Shown here: positions 37,001-44,745 of the stretch, piece after piece
Numbering within the stretch: the first letter of the stretch is position 1
Layout of the letters: every line of letters starts with the position of its first letter
From: Diadema setosum
Lineage: Eukaryota; Echinodermata; Echinoidea; Diadematoida; Diadematidae
Length of the DNA: 64,000 nt
Reading direction: 5' to 3'
NCBI RefSeq assembly: GCF_964275005.1
Contig: NC_092699.1
Location: 15,786,149-15,850,148 of the forward strand
The notes under the pieces: generated by a model
Seen by the model: only the letters and a program-made list of their open reading frames with translations
The model's database searches: none
Told to the model about the DNA's origin: nothing
Made by a program: the position numbers and the translations under genes

Positions 37001-40000
37001 GCACCTGTTTCTATGGCAACCTCCTGTTGGTGGTCTTGCTAGGTTGTGCCAGAGTCAGTCTTCTACAGAGAGAGAGCTGAGTTCCTGGCTTCTAAAGGTA
37101 CGTGGCTCTGAGGAAAAATGGGGGGGGGGGGGGGGGAGGGGGGTAAAGAGAGAAAACATATACAAGAAAGATGCTCTTTTCACCATAGTCTGCAACTGAG
37201 AAATTGTCATTTGCTCCTTACAAAATCATGTACAGAAGTTGACCAGCAAAAGCGGGGAAACTAGAAAACATGTGAACAGTTATGACCATGTATCAGAAAA
37301 CCAACCAAAAGTTGCACACCCCAATTTATGTGAGGACTCAAAAATAGGTGAAGTGTGCCAACCTAGTCGGCATTGATTTTTTGTTGTTGTTTAACCCTAT
37401 TCCCACTGGGGGGGGACATTTTGGCCCCCCCCCTCGACGTTTTGCGTGATTATTCCGCAACGCGTGATGCTCTCGCCGCGACATTTTATGACTTTTTTCT
37501 TTCAAGTATCGCGCAACTTTTGAGACCAAATTTGTTGCTCCCGGGCATACCGTTTTGAAGCCACATCCCCTTTGAAAAAAATTCGTCGACCCAAGAATTG
37601 CACAAAAACGTGATTTTGTGTACAAATCCAATGTAAATTGTGTTTTTGCAATTAATTCATATAAAAATAAATATTTTTACTTTCAATGGCTGACAATAAT
37701 TTATTTTAGCCTGATTATGCTTCAAAAAGTTTCTGCGACAAATTTTGACAAAAAAAAAACAACAAAAGGTTAAAAAACAACGAACTACATAAGAAATTCA
37801 ATAAACAATAAAATACAGAAGAAATAATTATGAAGCTGAATTTTCACTTCAATATTATTGTTGAGGATATTGAAAAGAATATGTTCACCAAAAATTAGAA
37901 GTCTTGGAGCTTTATTCTTTTATTTTTAGGCGAAAAATTATTTTTGCATAAATTAGCATAAATTAATTAATATAAAATACATAAATTAAAATTTGGAAAA
38001 TCTAATGATACGGTCTTGTAGATTACATTGGCCTCTATCGTAGTGCAATTTTTCATGAGGCTCAAAAAAGGCCCTGTGGGATTAGGGTTAATAATATGAT
38101 ATTCTGAGAGAGCAATTTGTCTTCTACATTAGTCTTAAGTTTGTGGTCATTAAATGAATGGGAAATTGCACTTGTTTGCAGTTTTACTGGAACACCTGTT
38201 TTTGTAGAATATTGTGAAAAGCTAAGTCTTATAGGCACCTTTTAATTTCTTAAAAACCCTTTAAATGCTGTTCACTTTCAATTCTAGTTACTTTAGAAAG
38301 AATGTTAGTATTAGTAAGGAATAGAATTTTCTAATAGAGTGTGCACAATTTCAGCTTAATCTGATAATCCCGTCATTGTGGATGTTATGGTATTTTATGT
38401 CCTTGTTTTATGTTTTTATTTTTTTTTGTCACATTCACTGCACAGAGCTCGGCATAGTGCAAGATAAGGTACTTGAATAGACCCTAAACTTCAGAGCCTT
38501 TTTTCTTAGTAAACTGTTCGCCAGAGTGTGTACTTTCCTTTCTGCTATTTAGATGGGTTAGGAAAGTCTGTCTTTATCAAAATGTAGAGTCTGCTCTTTC
38601 AGAATCTAAGAAATTCATATTTGGCGACTTTTTGTTAGTTTGTGATGCAGGGTCATATTTGATAAAGAATAAAAATGTGGCTCAGCATATGTGATGATAC
38701 AGGTGACTCCTGATAAAACTAAGTCCCCAGGACTGGCAGTTTCTTTTGTTGTCTCAAAATTTTCATCAAAATCTAAAAAAGATATACATGTACATGTATA
38801 TCTGGTAGATAATGATTTTGGGACATAAGTTGTAGTTCATTGTAATGAAATGTCTTTATAAATATATTTGTTTAAACAGGAGTGCACTATAGTGTGGAGG
38901 TACTGTTCAGCCTCTTTTTTGCCTTTGCAACCTCATTGTCCTCAAAATCACATTTCTGTGGTTGGATACTGCATCCCTTTTTGTTATTATCGGTTCATTA
39001 ATTAGATTAAAGTATCTCCTATCATCAGAACCTTCTGTTCACCATGTATTTTTTTTTTCAGTTGCAGGATTTTTAGTGGCCTTCTTGAATGTAATATGTA
39101 ATACTGTATAAGCTGTTATTTTCGCGTACAGATATTTTCGCGAATAAGAAGGTCACAGACATTTTTGATAGATGTTGTTTTCGGGAATTGACACCAACGC
39201 TATCTCACATGCATTGTTACTCTAGTGTATGGTGACATTTTCGCGTGTTGTTCAATTCGCGATCCAACTGTGATTCGCGAAATTCGCGAAAATTACACCC
39301 TCGCGAAAATAGACACTTATACAGCATGTATGGTCAAACATTAAACTTAAGAGGTTTTTTAAAGGGAATTGGCCATGTCAGTTATAAGTTAGTCTGATAA
39401 GAAAAAGTAAAATCATTTAAGCACAACAGTGAAAATTTTATCAAAATCAGAGAAAAATTAGGGAAGTTATGACATAGTGTTAGGCTAATTTCTGCAAAGC
39501 AGTTCCGGTACAGTTGATATGAATATGCAAATGAGTGAGGTGATGATGTAATCACCTCACGATTTTCCATTGATTGTGTACAAAAAATTAATGGTTAATT
39601 CATATTTCCTGCTATTTGAGTGTAAAACATAATGTCATTCTTTCCTGACTACTGTCAAAATGATCAGTCAGCTATTATACAGTATGTCCCCAAATAAAAT
39701 TACATTTGAATTTCGTCATTGATAACTTTCAATATGATTAAACTGAATGCTATTTCAGGGTCTAAAAATATAACATCTTACCTATATTTTGTAGAAAACC
39801 CTATTCAATTTGGTTCAGTGGTCACAGAGATATATATATCATTGTGAAGCTTGTCATGGGTATGTTTCTTTAAAGTTTAGCACTTGGATGCTCTCTTAAT
39901 GGCATATTAATGTCTGGACACAATGGACAAAACTTGGAGGGAAGGGATTCCTGACATGCTGTCTGAAGATCCTCATTTCTCTTTGACCAGTGAAGCAAAT

Positions 40001-42879
40001 CGGATGGGGTTTTCTGTAATATGTGGGTTGGTAAGTTATAGTTTCATTCCCTGAAACTGTATTTGGATTGATTCACTATTTTAAAAGTTTTCGTTGCAGA
40101 GGGTCCTGTTTTATTTACTTTTTTTTTTTTGGGGGGGGGGGGGGGGGGGAGTGGAGGACATACAGTATTTCAGGATTTGAGACTAGGGCATTCCTGTAGA
40201 TTTTAAGACATTATGTACACTGTCTGTCAGATTGGGAGGGGATGACATCATCAGATCACTGTTTGCGCATTCATATTGACTGTTCTAGAACTTCTTAGTG
40301 AAAATTAGCAAAATTTCACAATTTCATGACTTCCATAATTTTAATCCGATTTTGATCACTATTTCACTTTTGTGCTTTTAAGATTTCACCCCTTCTTTTT
40401 AGACTGTTATTTTTCCTGTATTTCCTCTCTAAAGTGCATGCTTTTCTCTCAACTTTGAAAATTTTGTACGTATTCTTTTCCAAGCAATTCCAAGCAAATT
40501 CATCAAGTTTAAACTGTCCCATGTAATATTTTTCCATAATGAGGTATGCAGTGAAACTGATGGTTGTCAATTGAATAATGTTGAAATGAATTTTCTGCAG
40601 CATAATTCCCCGAGGATTGAGAGGGTTAAGCGGCTTTCACCACCCAGGTCCTAACCTCGATATGAAGCTTACTACACATTAATTGAAGGTTTTTTTTTTT
40701 GTTGTTGTTGAAGGGATGTAGAATAGAGGGCATATGCTTTCACACCCAATAATCAAAAGTGTAAAGAATTTGTGTTGCAGATTACACTTTCTGAGGAAAT
40801 GACATCTGTGTGATAATTCTTTTTCAGATAGTTGCCGAGATGGCCAAATTTTCAGTGTTAATCAATGAAGAGTACAGTATGCCGTACCAAAGTTCAAGAG
40901 AAATTATGTGGAATGCTCTTTAAGTTAAAAAAAAAAAAAAATAAAAAAAAGAAGATGCTTGGTACCCAGTATGGAAAAGGAACACTTGCTAGAAAATTGA
41001 ATAGACATTGCAGCACAGGCTTCAATTTGTTTGTTGTTATCTAAAAGTTACATTTCAAAAAGATGCTCTTTGCAGTGCCCTTGTATCTGTATTTTGCATT
41101 TGAAAAAGTGTATTGGATGGGGAGTACAATAAGTACACTATTATTATTATCATTATTATTATTAGTAGTAGTAGTAGTATCATCATTGTCAACAGCAGCA
41201 GCAGCATTAACCCTAACCAGGCCTGGCATTTTATTATCTGTGGCATAATCTACCAAACTATACAAAAAGAAATGGAAATTTTCATTATGATAATTGATTA
41301 TGCTAATATATTATGCATAAAAGCATACATTTTGCTCTAAATCAGAAAGTAGAGGTCCTGGAATCCTAATTTTTGGTGATAACATTCTTTGAAGCATTCC
41401 TAACAATGTATGTGGAAAAAAAATCTGGTATCAAAATCAACTGCTTATGTATTTTACTGTTTTATTAATTTCTTATGTATTTCCTTGTTTTTCGACTTTT
41501 TGTTTTATCATTTTGTTTTTCACAAAATTTATGACAGAACCTATTTTAAGCATAATTATGCTAATATTAATTGATTTCAGCCTATGAAAGTGAAAATAAT
41601 CTTATCTTTATGAATAAGATGAGAAAACTCCATTTGCATAGACTTTATACTGGTACACAAATCACTTTTTTTGAGCCACTTTCGATCTGACAGGCATGTA
41701 TGAAAGGTGCAGCGTCGTAACGGTATACACGATTTTCACGAAAATGGTGTCAGAAGATGTGCGAGACTGTGCGAGACTGTGCGAGTAAAAAGTCAGCGAA
41801 TGGCGCGGTCAAAAAATTTCATGTGGTGGAGTAGTCATGAAAAATGTTGAAGGGGGTTGATTCAAACCCCCCCCCCCGCCTTTTTAGGGTTAAATAGTTA
41901 TCAGTATCGTTACCATAATTCTCGTATTTTATCATCAAAAATGTACCCTTCAATATGAAGCAATTTATTACACAAATTTAATGGAACTCTCTGGGAATTA
42001 TGCAGAATAACATTTTCAGTAATCAACCACACAATAATCAGGCACTGATTTCAAACCATGAGGAGTAGTGATCTACATAATCATTTTCTATGAATTATAA
42101 ATTAATCATTTTTTGTTGTTGTTTTAAAGGAGACCTCTGGATGATTGGCAGACTTTTACATTTGAACAACTATAAATTAGTTATACTGAGTACAGATTTT
42201 GAGAATTCATAGTGATTGGGATGAGGAATAAGAATATTTCCAAAATTCATAACAAATTGCAGTGAACAAGGATGATGACATGGCAGCCTCACCATAAGAA
42301 TGCCTGAGTTGGGGCTCAAGGAAGCAGAATAAAAGAAGAAGGCATGCATAGATTCTACACAGGTGAACTTGTTCAGCAAGCAGTATTGTAATGGAATTAC
42401 ATGGCTACATTTCTGAAATATGTGAGGCTCCTCTGTCATCAACACTGTTCAGTGTAATTTGTTTAAGATTTTTCAGAGTATTGGTTTCTCTGCTCAAGGA
42501 CCACAATAACTTCCACAAATCTATGCTTGAAGCTGTCGATTTATGTACTACATGATGTGAAATTATGAAAATCATCCGGAATGCCCCTTTAATCTTGTCG
42601 ATTTTCCAGGTTGCTATGACGCAACTATTTCGAAGTAAGGAGATGGGTTCTAGTAGCCATTTGGCTGGCGTACCAGATGGTAAGTGTGAGGAGGAACTAC
42701 TCCATGTGTTTCTCAGGCGTGTGGATGCTGAGGACCTCCTTGACGCAGCCAATCGTGTGGTGGCATCCTTCAAGAGGACCTTCAACTTCCAGTGCTGCTC
42801 CAGGGACTGCTCCGCACCGTGGGAAACAGCCGCAAGGTTGACGATGTGGGAGTCTGCGTGCCTGCCTGGGCTGGCCTGA
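24592..42879 (+). CDS. PINK1: PINK1, mitochondrial Ser/Thr kinase (whole gene, 9 coding exons)
   Basis: PINK1 senses damaged mitochondria: it builds up on the outer membrane when import fails and phosphorylates ubiquitin and Parkin, starting mitophagy. Coding exons are 24592-25002, 26226-26543, 28231-28334, 29869-30042, 30537-30703, 34029-34159, 36003-36227, 36969-37097 and 42610-42879. All introns are GT-AG, and the 1929 coding bases give 642 residues. Visible in order: Arg/Lys-rich targeting peptide (1-35); hydrophobic segment (93-107); glycine loop (171-182); VAIK-type lysine K243; alpha-C glutamate E264; HRDLKSNN with D379 and N384; DFG at 402-404; APE at 433-435; DSW at 454-456; and the PINK1-specific C-terminal region (511-642). 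DFGC and the C-terminal RPSxxxAANxLHLxLW motif are diagnostic. Compared with human it has a longer acidic insert before K243 and a longer C-terminus. No break or frameshift is seen, so it is probably functional. Confidence 0.95.
25040..25686. mobile_element. MITE family 6 copy in PINK1 intron 1
   Basis: It shares GATGAGGAATAAGAAT and TGTGAAATTATGAAAATCAT with 42128-42588, in the same direction. The right end reads CCCCT followed by TTCA where a TTAA would be expected. The left border is eroded. A poly(G) run sits at 25557-25568. Confidence 0.55.
25707..25773. repeat. 67-bp inverted repeat in PINK1 intron 1
   Basis: TTGCAACTGATTGACAA and its exact complement enclose further pairing TGCCCT/AGGGCA around a 19-bp centre. 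One arm recurs beside the SINE at 57118-57155, so this is a dispersed fold-back fragment. Confidence 0.65.
26226..26543 (+). CDS. PINK1: PINK1 coding exon 2 (residues 138-243)
   Basis: The acceptor is CCCAG at 26221-26225 and the exon is in phase 0 at both ends. It carries the N-lobe glycine loop (ILAKGSEGVVYAA, 172-184) and ends with LAIK, so the catalytic lysine K243 is the last codon. Between them is a 50-residue insert rich in Glu, Asp and Gly, the site of human insert 1. Human PINK1 has I-G-K-G where this protein has L-A-K-G, so the first glycine of the loop is Ala. Confidence 0.95.
26596..27781 (+). mobile_element. GGGTGGTATTCTG-family MITE in PINK1 intron 2, interrupted
   Basis: The ends GGGTGGTATTCTGAAA and the inverse of GGGGTGGTATTCTGAAAA enclose repeated CTTCCTAAG-type motifs. 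A TTAA-target MITE (27059-27614) sits inside it. A reversed uninterrupted copy lies in intron 5 (31071-31679). Without the insert the length is about 626 bp. Confidence 0.8.
27059..27614 (-). mobile_element. MITE with TTAA target duplication, family 1, copy 2 (nested)
   Basis: A 556-bp element is flanked by TTAA (27055-27058, 27615-27618) and reversed relative to 124-657. The 31071-31679 element carries a single TTAA at the matching position (TTGGCTTAAGAAAGG after reversal), an exact empty site. Confidence 0.88.
28231..28334 (+). CDS. PINK1: PINK1 coding exon 3 (residues 244-278)
   Basis: It starts MMFNYDVSSTPTEI directly after the catalytic lysine, as in human LAIKMMWNISAGSSSEAI. S252 aligns with the human autophosphorylation site Ser228, and E264 with human Glu240, the alpha-C partner of the lysine. 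It ends inside an Arg codon (AG|G). Confidence 0.93.
28335..29868. other. PINK1 intron 3, no element with defined ends seen
   Basis: AT-rich intron. A piece around 28748-28850 with CTCACGCATTCTGCGTGA (a short palindrome) resembles a dispersed repeat, but I cannot set borders. Confidence 0.4.
29869..30042 (+). CDS. PINK1: PINK1 coding exon 4 (residues 278-336)
   Basis: It follows a pyrimidine-rich tract ending GTGTGCAG. HPNIIHMYGAF (285-295) matches human HPNIIRVLRAF, and MYIIMK (330-335) is the hinge (human LFLVMK). The loop between them resembles the human LVDYPDVLPSRLHPEGLG segment. It ends within Arg336 (AG|GTAGGT). Confidence 0.93.
30537..30703 (+). CDS. PINK1: PINK1 coding exon 5, catalytic loop (residues 336-392)
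   Basis: STLRSFL (339-345) matches human CTLRQYL, and QILEGVGHL corresponds to QLLEGVDHL. The catalytic loop HRDLKSNN contains D379 (proton acceptor) and N384 (metal binding). Human has HRDLKSDN, so D366 is replaced by N383. The exon ends one base into Cys392 at T|GTAAGT. Confidence 0.95.
30808..30861 (+). repeat. (AAAAC)n microsatellite in PINK1 intron 5
   Basis: About ten AAAAC units. Confidence 0.9.
31071..31679 (-). mobile_element. GGGTGGTATTCTG-family MITE in PINK1 intron 5, intact
   Basis: A 609-bp copy with ends GGGTGGTGTTCTGAAA and the inverse of GGGTGATATTCTGAAA, reversed relative to the intron 2 copy. TTG stands on both outer sides and may be a 3-bp target duplication. Non-coding. 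Confidence 0.8.
32437..32795 (+). mobile_element. MITE with TTAA end, family 4, copy 2 (PINK1 intron 5)
   Basis: It starts after TTAA (32433-32436) with AGGCATAATTTACC and ends with the inverse of AGGTCCAGTTTACC. The right-hand TTAA has become GTAA. It matches 14441-14831. Confidence 0.7.
32887..33043. mobile_element. TTTCGCG-family TA-target MITE, copy 2 (PINK1 intron 5)
   Basis: 157 bp with TA on both sides (32885-32886, 33044-33045), ends CTGTA...TACAG-like, and TTTTCGCG/CGCGAAA motifs near the ends. Confidence 0.6.
33380..33660 (-). mobile_element. LINE 3' tail with hairpin motif, copy 1
   Basis: On the minus strand: CTCTGCTTTTTAGCAGTCCCC, an AT-rich UTR, then a tail of CTGAACTTGAACTTGA-type repeats at 33380. 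The same TTTGCTTTTTAGTGGG hairpin block occurs at 35114, 52063 and 52838. A TAA microsatellite (33631-33656) marks its 5' side. Confidence 0.5.
34029..34159 (+). CDS. PINK1: PINK1 coding exon 6, activation segment (residues 392-435)
   Basis: It completes Cys392 and continues to VVIADFGC, with the magnesium-binding D402, then the activation loop up to LMAPE (431-435), as in human VIADFGCCLA ... LMAPE. It ends exactly after the Glu codon (GAG|GTAATG). Confidence 0.95.
34590..34835. mobile_element. MITE with 40-bp-class inverted ends in PINK1 intron 6
   Basis: CGTCGCTGGGGTGACAA at the left and its inverse at the right (ACCTCGTATCTCAAAA continues the match) bound a 246-bp element. ATAT stands on both outer sides. 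Non-coding. Confidence 0.75.
34960..35935 (+). mobile_element. LINE 3' tail with hairpin motif, copy 2, interrupted by a MITE
   Basis: The hairpin GAGGGTCCCA/TGGGACCCTC (35114-35157) is followed by an AT-rich UTR. A family 3 MITE (35332-35890) then interrupts it, and the tail resumes as AATAAATTTAAACTTTGAAC plus poly(A) at about 35924-35934. Confidence 0.55.
35332..35890. mobile_element. MITE with TTAA target, family 3, copy 1 (PINK1 intron 6)
   Basis: 559 bp with long inverted ends (AGGACAAGTTCACCTTCATT at the left, the inverse of AGGACACGTTCACCTTCATT at the right). The left flank is TTAA and the right flank a mutated TTGA. Other copies: 50428-50988 and 61225-61766. Confidence 0.85.
36003..36227 (+). 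CDS. PINK1: PINK1 coding exon 7, C-lobe (residues 436-510)
   Basis: YLKADSWAVGAIIYEICG (450-467) matches human YSKADAWAVGAIAYEIFG, followed by NPFY and the SYQEAQLP-like segment RSHSLPQL. W456 is the counterpart of human Trp437. The exon is in phase 0 at both ends (GAT|GTGAGT). Confidence 0.95.
36440..36535 (-). mobile_element. tRNA-derived SINE fragment in PINK1 intron 7
   Basis: The minus strand shows TAGTCTAGTGG (A box, 36516-36526) and then AATCAGGAGGTCATCGATTTGA, an eroded B box. The same tRNA-like head is better preserved at 57215-57292. Confidence 0.5.
36969..37097 (+). CDS. PINK1: PINK1 coding exon 8 (residues 511-553)
   Basis: RPSPYTAANILHLFLW matches human RPSARVAANVLHLSLW, the end of the kinase domain and start of the C-terminal extension, and the exon ends SSWLLK (human VGWLLQ). 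It lies between TTCCCTCAG and AAG|GTACGT, phase 0 on both sides. Confidence 0.93.
37395..38087. mobile_element. piggyBac-like MITE, copy 1 (PINK1 intron 8)
   Basis: 693 bp between TTAA at 37391-37394 and 38088-38091, with 16-bp ends CCCTATTCCCACTGGG and the inverse of CCCTAATCCCACAGGG (14 of 16 match). TTAA targets and CCC ends are hallmarks of piggyBac elements. No transposase. Confidence 0.8.
38088..39100. other. PINK1 intron 8 segment without recognised feature
   Basis: AT-rich, no element borders or exon-like sequence seen. Confidence 0.4.
39104..39324. mobile_element. TTTCGCGA-family TA-target MITE, copy 3 (PINK1 intron 8)
   Basis: 221 bp with ends CTGTATAAG and the inverse CTTATACAG, and multiple TTTTCGCG/TTCGCGAAA motifs. 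The left flank is TA; the right flank has become CA. Confidence 0.7.
39363..39660 (+). mobile_element. Probable TTAAAGG-end MITE, right end not found
   Basis: TTAAAGGGAATTGGCCATG at 39359-39377 matches the end type of the other TTAA elements. A matching inverted right end is not visible before the next element at 39680, so the border is approximate. Confidence 0.35.
39680..40165 (+). mobile_element. TA-target MITE (CAGTATGTCC ends), copy 1
   Basis: 486 bp between TA dinucleotides with ends CAGTATGTCC and the inverse of CTGTATGTCC. It aligns in reverse with 49479-49908 through blocks such as GATAACTT, TTCAG, GGTTTTCTG and GAGGGTCC. It contains a poly(G) run (40131-40149). Confidence 0.7.
41211..41889. 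mobile_element. piggyBac-like MITE, copy 2 (PINK1 intron 8)
   Basis: 679 bp between TTAA at 41207-41210 and 41890-41893. Its ends are CCCTAACCAGGCCTGGC and the inverse of CCCTAAAAAGGCGGGGG. There is a direct GTGCGAGACT repeat at 41760-41780 and a C-run before the right end. Confidence 0.7.
42128..42588 (+). mobile_element. MITE family 6 abutting PINK1 exon 9
   Basis: 461 bp between TTAA at 42124-42127 and 42589-42592, with ends AGGAGACCTCTGGATGATT and the inverse of AGGGGCATTCCGGATGATT. Only 21 bp (TTAATCTTGTCGATTTTCCAG) separate it from exon 9. Confidence 0.75.
42610..42879 (+). CDS. PINK1: PINK1 coding exon 9, C-terminal extension (residues 554-642)
   Basis: It starts VAMTQLF after TTTTCCAG and includes CEEELLHVFLRRVDAEDLL, which aligns with the human helix pair ending ...LFLANLECETLCQAALLL. 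About 30 residues rich in Cys, Thr and Trp extend past the human end before TGA at 42877. It contains no stop and continues the phase of exon 8. The final part is the least conserved, so the exact stop is slightly less certain. Confidence 0.88.
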   Translation, partial: VAMTQLFRSKEMGSSSHLAGVPDGKCEEELLHVFLRRVDAEDLLDAANRVVASFKRTFNFQCCSRDCSAPWETAARLTMWESACLPGLA

Positions 42880-43418
42880 CCCTCAAGCTGATCTCCACCG
42901 TTATGTTTCTCCCCCTCCCCACCATCCTTCCCCCTCCCCCCCCCCCAACCCCCTTCTCCAACCTTGAGGGGGTGTGTTGTCAGAACCAGATACACGACAC
43001 CTCCCGACGAAACAATGCCAAAACACCTGTCACTTCCAGGCAACTCAAAAACATCTCTCCATTGTACTGCAAGTAATCAATGACAGTGATACAGAAATCT
43101 TTTATTGATTTATCTTATCCATTCATATATTGCATGTGATGTTTTTTTTTTAATGGATTCAGAGGGAAAAATACTTGGTGAAGTATCTTATTATCATTTT
43201 ATTTAATATATTTTTCTTTTGCGGTCCTGAATGTGGTGCTTCACATGTTATTTTCCAGCTTAACTGAGCATGGCAATGAACTTTTTTTTTTTTTTTTTTA
43301 AGCTGTTGATAACACCTGTTCCTATAACAGTAAAACTAGAATTATATTACGTTCCTTCCAGAGTATCATTTAATAAAATTAAGATGTCTGCTGTCAACGT
43401 TTTAGCCTTCCTAGTATC
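42880..43418 (+). other. PINK1: PINK1 3' UTR region
   Basis: Sequence after the stop codon. It is C-rich at first (42900-42960), then AT-rich with T-runs. The first canonical poly(A) signal is at 43372. Confidence 0.5.
43372..43377 (+). terminator. PINK1: Candidate poly(A) signal AATAAA for PINK1
   Basis: First AATAAA after the stop codon, about 490 bases downstream, just before a piggyBac-like MITE. Another lies inside that MITE near 43729. Confidence 0.4.
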
Positions 43419-43422
43419 TTAA

Positions 43423-43832
43423 CCCTAGTTAGGCTGGGCCTTTTTGCCTGTGCTAAATCTTAGGGGGGGGGGGGGGGCAGATTCTTCTTGTCACTGACCA
43501 CTTTTGTATCAGAAACAGCACCAGATCAACAATCGAAGTGATAAATAGTACCAAAAAACAGGTTTTTATGAGTTTTATATCAGAGCACTGTTTTCCACAG
43601 GAAATGTACACAAAATCTTAAAAATTGCACTCATTTTGTCATGACATGCAGTTACAGAAATGGGTAACTCTTCGTAAAGGTACGTCCCATATGTTGTGAA
43701 GTTGGTCTCAAAAGTTGCATGAACTTGAATAAAAATATGTCAAGAAGCCTCGTGTCGAGGCCTTTATGCGTTGCAGAGTTATTGCACGAAGGGGGGGGGG
43801 GGGTGTTGATTCTGCCCCCATCCCTTTTAGGG
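43423..43832. mobile_element. piggyBac-like MITE, copy 3
   Basis: 410 bp between TTAA at 43419-43422 and 43833-43836, with ends CCCTAGTTAGGCTGGGCC and the inverse of CCCTAAAAGGGATGGGGGC. It carries two poly(G) runs. Ends as in the copies at 37395 and 41211. Confidence 0.7.
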
Positions 43833-43887
43833 TTAAGACGTTACACTTCATTATGACTTTTGATGAGAACAACTGAACCCAAGCACG

Positions 43888-43933
43888 CATGCACACACAC
43901 ACACGCACACACACACACACACACACGCACACA
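43888..43933 (+). repeat. (CA)n microsatellite
   Basis: Imperfect CA tract with CACG variants. Confidence 0.9.
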
Positions 43934-44044
43934 CTCATGCAAATACACCATTATTTCATTCTGTAACCCAAGAACTTGACAGAATAGAGCCAGCCACTGT
44001 GCTGTCCCATATTTTTTCCCGGACTCTAGGAGGTATGTTATAGG

Positions 44045-44073
44045 GCACATTTTGGTAAATTACCAAAATGTGC
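44045..44073. repeat. 29-bp perfect palindrome with satellite half-copies
   Basis: GCACATTTTGGTAA, a central A, then the complement. Further half-copies lie at 44076-44089 and 44100-44114. Confidence 0.7.
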
Positions 44074-44397
44074 AGTTACCAAAATGTGCAGGACATTAAT
44101 GGCACATTTTGGTTACTTTCTGCTCCTCCACCATCATCACAAAAACAAATTAAAATTGTATCGCCACCCATGACCCTGTATTATGAAAGTGCCATGGCAG
44201 CACAGGGACTCAATACATTGACATATCTATGCCAGAAAAATGCCCCCCACCCCCCTTCACAAAATTACTAGCAATGAACACCAGTCCTGCCCGCTGGTAC
44301 AATTATTGATCACCTTAATTGAATTCTTACTCCTGGAATGCTAAATCTCCTACCAATAAACATGACCCACACTTACAACTTTGGGACCCTACCCCCT

Positions 44398-44745
44398 AAG
44401 AATGATCCTTACCAAGTTTGATTGTCTGAAATCCTCCCACTGGTTCTGAAGAAGATGAAAATGTGTTTTCCCCCTTGCCCCGGTCTCCAAGGTTGATACC
44501 CTAGATTCCCATAAACAAATTATATTCTTCAGCTGTAAAGATATCCATGTACAACATATCTTGCATGTAATGATTTTTGGCCTGGAGCACAAATTTCTAC
44601 CTATTTCCCCATGGGGGCCATATGCCCAACAGAAACAACCTTATTACCCAAATCCCTAACAAGGATGATCCCCACCAAGTTTGATTGAAATTCGTCCACT
44701 GGTTCTGAAGAAGAAGATGAAAATGTGTTTTCCTCCTTGGCCCCC
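44398..44745 (+). repeat. Diverged tandem duplication, about 270-bp unit
   Basis: AA(G/C)(A/G)ATGATCC..ACCAAGTTTGATTG and TTCTGAAGAAG..GATGAAAATGTG each occur twice, near 44398-44475 and 44660-44735. No coding sense. Confidence 0.6.

Noticed and set aside
42405..43043. 212-codon open frame on the minus strand
   Set aside because: It is the antisense shadow of PINK1 exon 9 and its C-rich 3' flank; the + strand has the conserved protein.
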